Below are positions 32,390-41,179 of a stretch of DNA of 64,000 nucleotides, piece after piece (position 1 is the first letter of the stretch; each line of letters opens with the position of its first letter). Source of the stretch: CAZUMW01 sp964621615. GTDB taxonomy: Bacteria; Desulfobacterota; WTBG01; CAIYCZ01; CAIRTM01. The position numbers were made by a program, and so were the translations under genes. The notes below the pieces were generated by a model. The model was not told where the DNA came from. It saw only the letters and a program-made list of their open reading frames with translations, and ran no database searches. Location: assembly GCA_964621615.1 (NCBI GenBank), contig CAZUMW010000023.1, positions 1 to 64,000 of the forward strand, in the 5' to 3' direction.

Positions 32390-34306
32390 TTACTCCATGG
32401 CGTTTAATATGATTTCTGCAATATCCATACTTTTTACCGATTCTTCCTTTTCCCGCGCCTTGACACCGTCTTCGATCATCGTCAGACAGAAGGGACAGGC
32501 GGTGGCGATGGCATCGGGGTTTTTCTCAAGTGCCTGGTCGGTGCGCATTTCGTTAATGCGCTGGCCGGTGTCCTCCTCGAGCCACATGCGGCCGCCGCCG
32601 GCCCCGCAGCAGAAGCTGCGCGTGCGGCTGCGGTCCATTTCGGTCAGCGTTAAGCCGCTGACCGATTCCAGAACAGCGCGCGGCTGATCGTAGATGTTAT
32701 TGTAGCGCCCGAGAAAGCATGAATCATGATAGCAGACCTTCATGCCGGAGGAACCCTTCAGCTTGATGGCTCCCTGCCTGATCAGGTCAAGCAAAAATTC
32801 GCTGTGGTGCACCACCTCGTAGTTGCCGCCGTAATGGGGATATTCATTTTTGATAATGTTGTACCCGTGCGGGCAGATGGCGAGGATTTTCTTCACGCCG
32901 TAATTGTTCATAACCTCGACATTTGTCTGGGCCAGGGTTTCAAACAGATACTCGTTGCCGAGCCGGCGTGCCGAGTCGCCGCAGCAGCCTTCCTCCTGGC
33001 CGAGAATCGCAAAGTTAACGCCCGCTTTCTGCAGTATTTGCGCCACCGCGACAGCCACCTTTTTATAGCGGTCATCAAATGCGCCGGCGCAGCCGGGGTA
33101 AAACAGGATGTCGAACGGCTCCCCGTCGGCAGCCTTTTTGACGCCGAGCTCTTTTGCCCAGTCTGCGCGCGTGTGTGCCCCGACGCCCCAGGGGTTTGAA
33201 TTGTTTTCCATGTTTCTGAACACGCCCTGCGCCTCGCTGGGAAAGTTGGGATCCATCATAACCAGATAGCGCCGCAGCTCTATCGTTTTATCGACGGTGG
33301 TGTCGAACACGGGGCACTGCTCGGCGCAGCTGAGACACATGGTGCAGGCCCAGATGGTTTCATGCTCGATAACGTCGCCGATGACCGCTTTTTCACCGGC
33401 GGCTCCGGCTCCCTTTTCCTCCATGTGCGCTTTGAGGTCCTGAAGCAGCTTTTTGGGAGACAGCGGCTTGTCGCTGAGGTGGGCGGGGCAGTTGTCCTGG
33501 CATCGGCCGCAGCGGGTGCAGGCATCCAGATCGAACAGCTGCTTTCTGCTGAACTCTTCAAGATTTAATTTCCCGTATGATTCAGCTGTTTCAAAATCTA
33601 TAAAATCAAGAGTGCCCGGGGGGCCGTATTTGCGAAGGGCAATGTTAATTGCTGATGTAATGATGTGCATGAATTTTGTGTATGGAATGCAGGCGATAAA
33701 TCCGACAACGACAAGGAAATGCACGCGCCACAGCAGGCTGTGTGCCGGAGCGAGCAGGCTTTCGCCGAACGGTTTGAACAGAACGGAAAATGCTGCACCG
33801 ACCGGTGCAGCGCCTGCGCCCTGATCGGTGATTGCAAGGCGCATTCCCTCTGTGCAGAAGCCCAGTATCAGAATCGCAGCCACCCAGATAAGGGCGACCG
33901 CATCCTCGCCTTTTGTGTCGCTTAGGCGGTCGGGCTTTTGAATATAGCGCCGGTAGGCAGCAAGAATGAGCCCGGCAAGGCCGAGTCCGCCGATGACGTC
34001 AAGCAAAACAGAGAGCGCAGTGCCCCAGAGCTCCGGCAGAAGCACATTCACCTGCACCGCGAGAATAACCAGTATGGGGGCGAGAAATGCAACAAAAATA
34101 AACAAGTGCATGAGCCCCGGATAGGGCTCGCGCAGAATTTTACCGTGCCCGATACCGTATACGATAAAGTCCTTGATTCTGCTTCCGAGGCGGTCGCCTC
34201 CCTGGGAGGGCTGGCCCATCATCCACAGCTGTGAGCGTTTTACAAAGCCCGTAATACAGACAACGACGGCAATAATAACCAGTAGTGGATCTATAAGTGC
34301 GAGCAT
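32390..34306 (-). CDS. Cytochrome b (NarI-type)/HdrD-like iron-sulfur fusion protein
   Basis: The ATG is preceded by AAAGGAACC. The first about 230 residues contain five or six membrane helices with histidines suited to b hemes (HLFIF, HSLLWRVHF). Two ferredoxin-type clusters follow: CTRCGRCQDNCP (about 264-275) and CTMCLSCAEQCP (about 318-329). Two CCG domains come last: FYPGCAGAF with EEGCCGDSARRLGNEY, and CYHDSCFLGRYNN with FCCGAGGGRMW. The layout matches HmcF/DsrK/Hdr-type subunits and the membrane-bound fusions of sulfate and metal reducers. It would exchange electrons between the quinone pool and the cytoplasmic side. Confidence 0.88.
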   Translation of the reverse strand: MLALIDPLLVIIAVVVCITGFVKRSQLWMMGQPSQGGDRLGSRIKDFIVYGIGHGKILREPYPGLMHLFIFVAFLAPILVILAVQVNVLLPELWGTALSVLLDVIGGLGLAGLILAAYRRYIQKPDRLSDTKGEDAVALIWVAAILILGFCTEGMRLAITDQGAGAAPVGAAFSVLFKPFGESLLAPAHSLLWRVHFLVVVGFIACIPYTKFMHIITSAINIALRKYGPPGTLDFIDFETAESYGKLNLEEFSRKQLFDLDACTRCGRCQDNCPAHLSDKPLSPKKLLQDLKAHMEEKGAGAAGEKAVIGDVIEHETIWACTMCLSCAEQCPVFDTTVDKTIELRRYLVMMDPNFPSEAQGVFRNMENNSNPWGVGAHTRADWAKELGVKKAADGEPFDILFYPGCAGAFDDRYKKVAVAVAQILQKAGVNFAILGQEEGCCGDSARRLGNEYLFETLAQTNVEVMNNYGVKKILAICPHGYNIIKNEYPHYGGNYEVVHHSEFLLDLIRQGAIKLKGSSGMKVCYHDSCFLGRYNNIYDQPRAVLESVSGLTLTEMDRSRTRSFCCGAGGGRMWLEEDTGQRINEMRTDQALEKNPDAIATACPFCLTMIEDGVKAREKEESVKSMDIAEIILNAME

Positions 34307-34378
34307 GGTTCCTTTATCTCCTCAAGCTTGATTAACGATAGCGGCTAACTCCCTTTGTTTTTATGAGAGAATGGTGTT

Positions 34379-35569
34379 TTATTCCTGCGGCTGCTCCTGG
34401 TTTCCGGAATCCTTAAAAAGGGGCAGAATGAGATTAAAAATATACATGACCACAAAAGGGAGCGCAAACAGAATGAGCGCCATCAGTATCCCCTCTTTGC
34501 CCAAAAACGTAGGCGTATAGGTAGTCAGCCCCTGCAGGCTTTTTGAAAACATTTTTGAAAACAGCTGTCCGCCGATGACCACGTTCCACCGCATGGCAAG
34601 AACCTGAATAAGAATCAGTACCGCGCAGATCAGCCCCAGACCGTTTCGGGTTTCAGGCTTCATTTTTTTGAGTGACACAAAGCCCAGCGCTATAAAAGGA
34701 ATTATCGAGCCGATAATGATTTGGAGCACAATGTAGCTGAATCCGAGCTTTTCTGTAAGCAGCAGGGCAATGACGTGCCACTCCTCATGAGCTTCATACA
34801 TGAGGGTGAGCACCTCGAGGAACTCGAGGGTGACGTCCAGAATGAAAAAGCCCCACAGGTATTTAAACAGCGAGTGCATGCACTCATTGTCAACCGGCTG
34901 CTTTTTTATCTTCATGACGGCCCAGTAGCACACTATCAGAATGGCTATACCTGAAACGATTGCCGACAGCAGAAAGATTACGGGCATGAGCGGTGTCGAC
35001 CACCACGGGTTTGACTTGAGGGAGCCGAAAAGAAACCCGACATAGCCGTGCAGTATGCACGCCGAGGGTATCCCGATTGCCGCGAGCACGGTGGTTATTT
35101 TGTGATCTTTTTGCATTGTTTCCTCGGAAACATCAAAGTTTCCAAGAGTAAGAATCCCGTAAAAGACCTTTTTGGCGCCGGTGCTTTCCAGGGCGGTTTT
35201 TATGATATCAGGCCTGAATACGAGCCATATTTCCGCCAGCACCAGAATAAGATAAAATGAATAAATATAGCCGAATCCGGACATGGCGGAAGTGAACTTC
35301 GGCGTGAACATTATGTTGAACGCGCGCTCAGGGTGCCCGAGGTGGAAAAGAAGCGGGGTGCAGGCGAACAAAAGGAAGCAGAAAGCGGCAACCAGGGAGA
35401 ATTTTGCAATGGGCTGCAGCTCCTTTTTGCCGAACACGTGATACAGCGACGACACAATAAACGCGCCGGCAACCAGTCCCGTGATGTAGGGGTACAGGAC
35501 GATCATTAAGCTCCAGTGTACATGTATTTCGTTGGGATATAGAAATCCTTGCGTCAAAATCTCGTGCAT
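34379..35569 (-). CDS. NrfD/PsrC-family membrane quinone-interacting subunit
   Basis: 396 residues with about nine to ten membrane helices; HVHWSLMIVLYPYITGLVAGAFIVSSL near the N-terminus and FHLGHPERAFNIMFTPKFTSAMSGFGY are typical of the NrfD/PsrC/HmcC family, which oxidises or reduces quinone without bound heme. The ATG overlaps the stop of the ferredoxin gene by one base (TGATG), indicating translational coupling. It is a cofactor-less membrane arm for the Tat-exported ferredoxin. Confidence 0.9.
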   Translation of the reverse strand: MHEILTQGFLYPNEIHVHWSLMIVLYPYITGLVAGAFIVSSLYHVFGKKELQPIAKFSLVAAFCFLLFACTPLLFHLGHPERAFNIMFTPKFTSAMSGFGYIYSFYLILVLAEIWLVFRPDIIKTALESTGAKKVFYGILTLGNFDVSEETMQKDHKITTVLAAIGIPSACILHGYVGFLFGSLKSNPWWSTPLMPVIFLLSAIVSGIAILIVCYWAVMKIKKQPVDNECMHSLFKYLWGFFILDVTLEFLEVLTLMYEAHEEWHVIALLLTEKLGFSYIVLQIIIGSIIPFIALGFVSLKKMKPETRNGLGLICAVLILIQVLAMRWNVVIGGQLFSKMFSKSLQGLTTYTPTFLGKEGILMALILFALPFVVMYIFNLILPLFKDSGNQEQPQE

Positions 35570-36306
35570 CAGCGTACCTCCTTATCAAGGCCCACATAGA
35601 ACGCCATGGGTTCGTTGCCTGTCTCCGGTTTTAATACCTGAATGCGGGATTCTTTAATGATGGAGTAAACGGGGCTGGCCGGATCGTCTATCCGCCCGAA
35701 TTTTCTGGCGCCTGTCGGGCAGACGGTCACGCAGGCGGGATCGAGCCCCTTGGTAATACGGTGATAGCACCAGGTGCATTTATCAGCTACCTTGGTCCGC
35801 GGGTTCAGGAACCGGGCCCCGTACGGGCAGGCCTGTATGCAGTATCCGCAGCCCACGCACTGATTGTCATCAACGAGCACAACCCCCTCATCGCTGACAT
35901 AGGTTGCGCCGACAGGGCACACCTGAACGCAGTTGGGCTTTTCACAATGGTTGCACAGTTTCGGCACAAAGAACGATTTTTCCACCTGATCCCTGTTTTC
36001 TACCGCTGGGAAACCGTTTTTTCCGCCTTCGGGGCTGTCGACGACCACTTTGTCGTTTTTGTACATACTGTAGCGCTCGACCCATGTGCGGTACGCGTGA
36101 TCAGGCACGCTGTTTTCGGCTTCGCACGCCTGCACGCACTTGCCGCACCCGATGCAGGCGGTGGTGTCAACAACGAACGCATACAGATGCGCTCGCTGTG
36201 AGGCCCGTGCCGATGGGGGGCTCAGAGGAAATACAGCTATGTACAGGCTGCCTCCGATGATTGTCCAGCCTGCCTGTTTGAGAAAAGCTCTCCGGTCCTT
36301 ATCCAT
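35569..36306 (-). CDS. Tat-exported four-cluster ferredoxin subunit (HmcB/PsrB/DsrO-like)
   Basis: The N-terminus DRRAFLKQAGW is a Tat twin-arginine motif, placing the protein in the periplasm. Four cysteine sets are visible: CIGCGKCVQACEAEN, CNHCEKPNCVQVCPVGA, CVGCGYCIQACPYGA and CTWCYHRITKGLDPACVTVCP, enough for four [4Fe-4S] clusters. At 245 residues it is typical of electron-transfer subunits that pair with NrfD proteins. It should pass electrons between the neighbouring tetraheme cytochrome and the NrfD subunit. Confidence 0.92.
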   Translation of the reverse strand: MDKDRRAFLKQAGWTIIGGSLYIAVFPLSPPSARASQRAHLYAFVVDTTACIGCGKCVQACEAENSVPDHAYRTWVERYSMYKNDKVVVDSPEGGKNGFPAVENRDQVEKSFFVPKLCNHCEKPNCVQVCPVGATYVSDEGVVLVDDNQCVGCGYCIQACPYGARFLNPRTKVADKCTWCYHRITKGLDPACVTVCPTGARKFGRIDDPASPVYSIIKESRIQVLKPETGNEPMAFYVGLDKEVR

Positions 36307-36358
36307 GATTGGTCCCTTTGAATCAGTTTGTTTGTTTTGATTTGCTGATTGATAAGCG

Positions 36359-36844
36359 TTAATAAACAGGTTCGTGCGGGTCGTGACAGTCGGTGCACAT
36401 CATGTCGCTGGTCAATTCATTGCCCTCATCCTTCATGTGTACGGCAAAAGACTCGATCTGCGGGAAGCCTTCAGGCCGTGCTGCGAGCAGCAGGTGACAG
36501 CTGAGGCATGCCTCTGCGGAGGGATCTGATTCTATTCGCTCCTGCGTGTTGACATTATGAGCCTGCCAGTTGCCGTGGCACGCTTCGCACGGGACGGTGT
36601 TGTGCGCTCCGGCAAGCCATCCGGCGTGTTCCTCGCTGTGACATTCAGCACACTTTTCCGAGCCCTGATACAGGGCGGGGATTTGTTTCTGCTCTTTGTC
36701 AGAGGCTCCCCGATGATAGCCGTAGGTGTATGTTCCGTGGGTGCCGAACGTTTCGGGAACCAGAAAGGAGCGCATGCCGAAAAATGCGATGACGGTTATT
36801 GCAAGTAGAACAGCAAATCTGATAATATGATCATAATGCTTCAT
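36359..36844 (-). CDS. Membrane-anchored tetraheme cytochrome c
   Basis: An uncleaved or signal helix (residues 7-27) leads into a 130-residue periplasmic domain with four heme sites CAECH, CEACH, CLSCH, CTDCH. Extra histidines (YHRG, SEEH, GAHNT, QAHN, VHMK) can act as distal ligands, as in NapC/NrfH-like or Hmc-linked small cytochromes. First gene of the operon, directly behind a strong promoter with a palindromic operator. Confidence 0.88.
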   Translation of the reverse strand: MKHYDHIIRFAVLLAITVIAFFGMRSFLVPETFGTHGTYTYGYHRGASDKEQKQIPALYQGSEKCAECHSEEHAGWLAGAHNTVPCEACHGNWQAHNVNTQERIESDPSAEACLSCHLLLAARPEGFPQIESFAVHMKDEGNELTSDMMCTDCHDPHEPVY

Positions 36845-36894
36845 GGGTGATCCAATCCTCGTGCTGGGTTTGTAATCATCGTCTGCCTGTCACA

Positions 36895-36911
36895 ACGAAC
36901 ATGGTGTTCGT
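36895..36911. promoter_or_regulatory. Perfect palindromic operator ACGAACA-TGG-TGTTCGT
   Basis: Seven-base perfect arms around three bases. It lies immediately downstream of the -10 of the cytochrome operon promoter, covering about +1 to +17, a position where a bound repressor would block initiation. The regulator is unknown. Confidence 0.6.
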
Positions 36912-36919
36912 CAGCGGCC

Positions 36920-36948
36920 ACTATAGTAAAAATTTACGTTTCTGTCAA
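36920..36948 (-). promoter_or_regulatory. Promoter TTGACA-N17-TATAGT of the cytochrome/redox operon
   Basis: Minus-strand -35 at 36943-36948 (perfect) and -10 TATAGT at 36920-36925 with optimal 17-base spacing, about 75 bases before the first cytochrome gene. Confidence 0.75.
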
Positions 36949-36994
36949 TTCACTAATTTGTTTGCAAAGCAAAACGCACACCCGTCTTTTTTTA

Positions 36995-37023
36995 TTGCCT
37001 TGAAAATATATTTTCATTATACT
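36995..37023 (+). promoter_or_regulatory. Promoter TTGCCT-N17-TATACT with 16-bp palindrome in the spacer
   Basis: The spacer between -35 (36995-37000) and -10 (37018-37023) is almost wholly the perfect palindrome TGAAAATATATTTTCA (37001-37016). A dimeric repressor bound there would exclude polymerase. The sequence recalls Fur-type A/T-rich boxes but has even symmetry, so the regulator cannot be named. It drives the D,D-carboxypeptidase gene on the + strand. Confidence 0.55.
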
Positions 37024-37255
37024 GAATAAATTTAATTGTTTGCTGCATACCGTGCGGTTTGCGAGCGGAGCTCAGAGACCCCGCCCCCTGCGTGTGGGGC
37101 CGTGAATTCAGCCGCTGGCATGAATACAGCGCCGGGCTCTTGAGCGCGGGCGTTTGATTCGGAGAGATTCAGCCCGGCTTCGCACTCCCGTGCGGACTGT
37201 GCGCGAAACAATTCCGATGAAAAGTAAATGGTGCTTGACGATGAGGATATCTGGT

Positions 37256-38509
37256 ATGTGGTTCCGCCTGTTTTTTTTTATGTGGTTTTTCTGGGCGTGC
37301 TGCGCTCCGGGCGCACGCGCGGATGTAGGCGCAAAGATTCCGTTTCCGGTTAAATCAAAGGCTGCTGTGCTTATGAACAGCGTTTCAGGGCAATTCATCT
37401 GCAGCAAAAATCCTCACGAACAAATCCCCCCCGCAAGCCTCACCAAGCTCATGACGCTTTTCCTTGCCTATGAAAGCGTTGACAACGGGTATGTCACACT
37501 GTCCGATGAGGTGAAAATCAGCAAAAAAGCCTGGCAGACCACCGGCTCGCGCATGTTCCTTGAGGTGGGGACATCCGCACCGCTCAAAGAGCTGCTGACC
37601 GGTATTGCGGTTGTTTCAGGCAACGATGCCTGCGTGGCTGTTGCGGAATATATCGCCGGTGTTGAGGAAGTCTTTGTAGAGAAAATGAATAAAAAGTCTG
37701 CCGCGCTCGGCATGACTAACACCGTGTTTAAAAACAGCCACGGCCTTCCCGCCGGGCAGCACACGACTGCCCGGGATGTCGCCCTGCTTGCGTATCATTA
37801 TGTGAAGGCGCATCCCGAGGCACTCAGGATGCACCGGACTAAAAAAATGGTTTTTAACGGCATTACGCAGCGCAACCGCAACGGCCTTCTGTGGCTTGAC
37901 TGCGGCGTGGACGGGTTGAAGACCGGATGGTTTTCGGATGCCGGCTACCATATCGTAGCCACAGCCTATCGCGACGGAGACCGCTTTATTGCCGTGGTGA
38001 TGGGAGCCGACAGCGAGATGCAGCGGGAAAATATTGCCTTAAAACTCTTGAATTACGGCTTCAGAAATTTTAAAACGGTGAAAGTCGTATCAGCCGGGAA
38101 GCCGGTTGCGCAAGCATCGGTATGGAAAGGGATCTGCGGCAGCCTGGAGCTCGGGCTGGATCGCCCCGCTTACATTACCGTTCCGCGGGAGGAGCAGGGG
38201 GAAGTTATACTTGAAAAAGATTACCCTGAAAAAATATTCGCGCCCGTTGCTGAAAGCGAAAAGCTCGGTACGCTGAGGGTAATCTATGGTGACGATAAGC
38301 TGCAGATTCTCCCGCTGGTTGCGCTTAATGAAGTGGGCAAGGCCGGCCCGCTCAAAAGCGCTTTGCACTCTGTGCTGCTTTCTTTCGGCGAGCCTCCGTA
38401 TGTCGGCGGCATCGTGCTGATGCTTATTATCGGCGCAGGGGTTCTGGGAAAAACGGTTATGTCCCGTGCGCGGAAAAACCGTGAGAATATGCATGATTTA
38501 ATGTCATGA
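37256..38509 (+). CDS. D-alanyl-D-alanine carboxypeptidase (penicillin-binding protein 5/6 type)
   Basis: Starts at 37217, 37241 and 37256 are all in frame; 37256 has GAGGAT nine bases upstream and gives signal peptide MWFRLFFFMWFFWACCAPGARA. Catalytic motifs are intact: SLTK (PASLTKLM), SGN (VVSGNDACVAVAE) and KTG (GLKTGWFSDAG). The C-terminal beta domain is present (YITVPREEQG), and an extra hydrophobic helix near the end (VGGIVLMLIIGAGVLGKTV) replaces the usual amphipathic anchor. It trims the terminal D-Ala of peptidoglycan stem peptides. Its stop overlaps the kdsB start. Confidence 0.9.
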   Translation: MWFRLFFFMWFFWACCAPGARADVGAKIPFPVKSKAAVLMNSVSGQFICSKNPHEQIPPASLTKLMTLFLAYESVDNGYVTLSDEVKISKKAWQTTGSRMFLEVGTSAPLKELLTGIAVVSGNDACVAVAEYIAGVEEVFVEKMNKKSAALGMTNTVFKNSHGLPAGQHTTARDVALLAYHYVKAHPEALRMHRTKKMVFNGITQRNRNGLLWLDCGVDGLKTGWFSDAGYHIVATAYRDGDRFIAVVMGADSEMQRENIALKLLNYGFRNFKTVKVVSAGKPVAQASVWKGICGSLELGLDRPAYITVPREEQGEVILEKDYPEKIFAPVAESEKLGTLRVIYGDDKLQILPLVALNEVGKAGPLKSALHSVLLSFGEPPYVGGIVLMLIIGAGVLGKTVMSRARKNRENMHDLMS

Positions 38510-39240
38510 AAAAGGCGCTGGGAGTGATTCCTGCCCGGTACGGGTCAACGCGCTTCCCGGGAAAGCCGCTGGCGCTGATTGCCGGCAAGCCCATGGTGCA
38601 GCGCGTATATGAAAATGCCGCTTCCTGCAGCGCCCTGGATCGTGTTGTTGTTGCCACCGATGCCGAAGCGATCGCCGAGGCAGTGCTGGGATTCGGCGGG
38701 GAGGCTCTCATGACGTCCGCCGCACACGAAACGGGGACGGACAGAATCGCCGAGGCGGTACGCCATATCGGGGCGGATGTCATTGTGAATATACAGGGGG
38801 ATGAGCCGCTGCTGCCGCCTGAGGCGATAGAGGCTGCCGCGCTGCCTGTTCTTGAAGATGCCTCCATTCCGATGGGAACGCTCAGGACGAAAGTGCGGTG
38901 TGCTGAAGAGGCTCAGAGCCCGCATGTCGTAAAGGTGGTGTGCGATCTTAAGGGGTTTGCGCTGTATTTTTCGCGGTCTCGGATCCCCTTTGTCCGGGAT
39001 CAGCACCATGCAGCCCCGGTGTATCGCCATATCGGGCTGTATGTGTACCGGAGGCAGTGCCTGTTTGAGCTGACGGCGCTTGAGCGCTCACCGCTTGAGC
39101 GCACAGAGAGTCTTGAGCAGCTGCGTGCCCTTGAAAGCGGCGTAGCCATAAAGGTAAGCGAAACCGCGTATTATCCCCTCGGAGTTGATGTGCCTGAAGA
39201 TATAACGCGGGTCGAACAAAGGCTGACGGAGCTTATGTAA
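38506..39240 (+). CDS. kdsB: 3-deoxy-manno-octulosonate cytidylyltransferase
   Basis: ATG overlaps the upstream stop by ATGA. The 244-residue protein begins with the nucleotide-binding motif IPARYGSTRFPGKPL and contains VVATDAEAIAEAV, NIQGDEPLLPPEAI and RHIGLYVYRRQCL, all diagnostic of KdsB. It activates Kdo as CMP-Kdo for lipid A core synthesis. Coupling to a peptidoglycan carboxypeptidase and pyrG suggests an envelope operon; pyrG makes the CTP it uses. Confidence 0.95.
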   Translation: MKKALGVIPARYGSTRFPGKPLALIAGKPMVQRVYENAASCSALDRVVVATDAEAIAEAVLGFGGEALMTSAAHETGTDRIAEAVRHIGADVIVNIQGDEPLLPPEAIEAAALPVLEDASIPMGTLRTKVRCAEEAQSPHVVKVVCDLKGFALYFSRSRIPFVRDQHHAAPVYRHIGLYVYRRQCLFELTALERSPLERTESLEQLRALESGVAIKVSETAYYPLGVDVPEDITRVEQRLTELM

Positions 39241-39310
39241 AAGCAGCAATCGGTACAGATCCCGATTAAAACCAACGTACGAATCCGGTCAGGACGGGGC
39301 AGGGAGTGAC

Positions 39311-40936
39311 ATGAAACCAAAATATATATTTATTACGGGCGGTGTGCTTTCGTCGCTGGGCAAGGGCATAGCCGCATCGTCAATCGGCGGCCTGCTTGAA
39401 GCGCGCGGTCTCAAGGTAACCTTCATGAAGCTTGACCCGTACCTGAACGTTGACCCCGGCACGATGAACCCGTTTCAGCACGGGGAGGTGTTTGTCACCG
39501 ACGACGGCATCGAGGCGGATCTCGATCTTGGACACTATGAGCGGTTCAGCTCGGCCACCATGGGTAGCAAAAACAATTTCACGACCGGGCAGATATACCA
39601 GCTGGTTCTGGAAAAAGAGCGCAACGGTGATTATCTTGGGCAAACGGTCCAGGTCATTCCGCACGTAACCGATGAGATAAAGCTCAAGATACAGGAGGTC
39701 GGCGAGGATGTCGATATCGCCATTGTGGAGATCGGGGGAACGGTCGGCGATATCGAGTCGTTGCCGTTTCTGGAGGCAATACGTCAGTTTCGCAACGATG
39801 TGGGCAGGGAGAATGCGCTCTATATCCACGTGACGCTTGTTCCCTACATTCCTACCGCGGGGCAGCTCAAAACCAAGCCTACCCAGCACAGCGTCAAGGA
39901 GCTTCTGGAAATCGGGATTCAGCCCGATATTTTGCTGTGCCGGTCCGACCGCTTTCTGCCGCAGGACATAAAGGACAAAATAGGCCTGTTTTGCAATATT
40001 TCCCGCGATGCGGTTATCACTGCAAAGGATGTCGGTTCGATATATGAGGTTCCGCTGAATTTTCACAGGGAAAAGCTCGATGAAAAAATCGTGGAGCTGC
40101 TCAACATGTGGACCCGTGAGCCACATCTTGAGCAGTGGGAGGGCATTGTCGGCAGGATTAAGGAGCCCTCGGGGGAAACCACCATCGCTATTGTCGGCAA
40201 ATATGTAGATCTTGAAGATTCCTATAAAAGCCTTACTGAGGCCCTTATACACGGCGGGCTGGCCAATGACCGGCGGGTTGATTTGAAGTTTGTTGACTCT
40301 GAGGGCATTCGCGGAGACGGGTGCGGTGAAGCATTCAAGGGAGTGAACGGTATTCTTGTTCCCGGCGGCTTCGGCGACCGCGGCGTTGAAGGCAAGATCG
40401 ACGCAATACGCTATGCGCGTGAAAACAATGTGCCGTTTTTCGGGATCTGTCTGGGCATGCAGCTGAGCGTGATCGAGTTTGCCCGCAACGTGTGCGGCCT
40501 GACAGGGGCCAACAGTACCGAATTTGACGAACGCACCCCGTATCCTGTCATTTATCTGCTGAAGGAGTGGTATGACTACTATCATGACAAGTTGCAGATC
40601 AGAAGCGAATATTTCGCCTACGGCGGTACCATGCGCCTTGGCGCGTACCCCTGCAGGCTGAGCAGCCCGTCCTTTGCCGCACAGGCGTACGGGAAGGATG
40701 TTATCGCCGAGCGCCACCGGCACCGGTATGAGTTCAACAATAAATATAAAGACAAGCTGGGTGCGGCGGGAATGGTGTTCAGCGGGCTGTGCCTCGATGC
40801 GGAGCTTGTAGAAATTGTCGAGATACCGTCACACCCATGGTTTCTGGGCTGCCAGTTTCATCCGGAGTTCAAATCGCGCCCCCTGGATCCGCATCCGCTG
40901 TTCAGCGCATTTATAGCTGCAAGCTGCGGGAAGTAA
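39311..40936 (+). CDS. pyrG: CTP synthase
   Basis: The 541-residue enzyme is complete. The N-terminal amidoligase has GGVLSSLGKGIAASSIG, the metal and UTP loops DPYLNVDPGTMNPFQHGEVFVTDDG-type block, and EIGGTVGDIESLPF. The C-terminal glutaminase shows GGFGDRG, the nucleophile cysteine in FGICLGMQ and the HPEFKSRPLDPHPLF end with the catalytic His-Glu. It converts UTP, ATP and glutamine to CTP. It lies 70 bp after kdsB. Confidence 0.97.
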   Translation: MKPKYIFITGGVLSSLGKGIAASSIGGLLEARGLKVTFMKLDPYLNVDPGTMNPFQHGEVFVTDDGIEADLDLGHYERFSSATMGSKNNFTTGQIYQLVLEKERNGDYLGQTVQVIPHVTDEIKLKIQEVGEDVDIAIVEIGGTVGDIESLPFLEAIRQFRNDVGRENALYIHVTLVPYIPTAGQLKTKPTQHSVKELLEIGIQPDILLCRSDRFLPQDIKDKIGLFCNISRDAVITAKDVGSIYEVPLNFHREKLDEKIVELLNMWTREPHLEQWEGIVGRIKEPSGETTIAIVGKYVDLEDSYKSLTEALIHGGLANDRRVDLKFVDSEGIRGDGCGEAFKGVNGILVPGGFGDRGVEGKIDAIRYARENNVPFFGICLGMQLSVIEFARNVCGLTGANSTEFDERTPYPVIYLLKEWYDYYHDKLQIRSEYFAYGGTMRLGAYPCRLSSPSFAAQAYGKDVIAERHRHRYEFNNKYKDKLGAAGMVFSGLCLDAELVEIVEIPSHPWFLGCQFHPEFKSRPLDPHPLFSAFIAASCGK

Positions 40937-41042
40937 GGTTCGTGGTTCTGGTCTCAAAGGTTAAAAGCCTGCATTTTGAACATTCAGCGGAGGGGAGAGT
41001 AAAGAGGTAAACGGGTTTTTGAACGGTTTGCATCCAGGCAAA

Positions 41043-41127
41043 TCCCCCCTTACCCCCTTTTCCCAAATGGGGGTAATACTGTGAAGGGGGAGCCAGGGCC
41101 AGTCCTCCTTGAAAAGGGGGATTTCGA
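41043..41127. repeat. C-rich dispersed repeat before kdsA
   Basis: CCCCCTTACCCCCTTTTCCC is followed by an inverted GGGGG-rich partner (AAATGGGGGTAAT; GAAGGGGGAGCC) and AAAAGGGGGATTTCGA. The block at 12686-12730 has the same plan. It lies in the 243-bp pyrG-kdsA gap. Confidence 0.5.
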
Positions 41128-41179
41128 TGAACCCGGAACCCTCATGCGGAACCTTTGAATCTCACAGTGAAAGGCATCT

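Noticed and set aside
39380..40723. 447-codon minus-strand open frame opposite pyrG
   Set aside because: pyrG is unambiguous on the + strand; the antisense frame is a codon-bias shadow.
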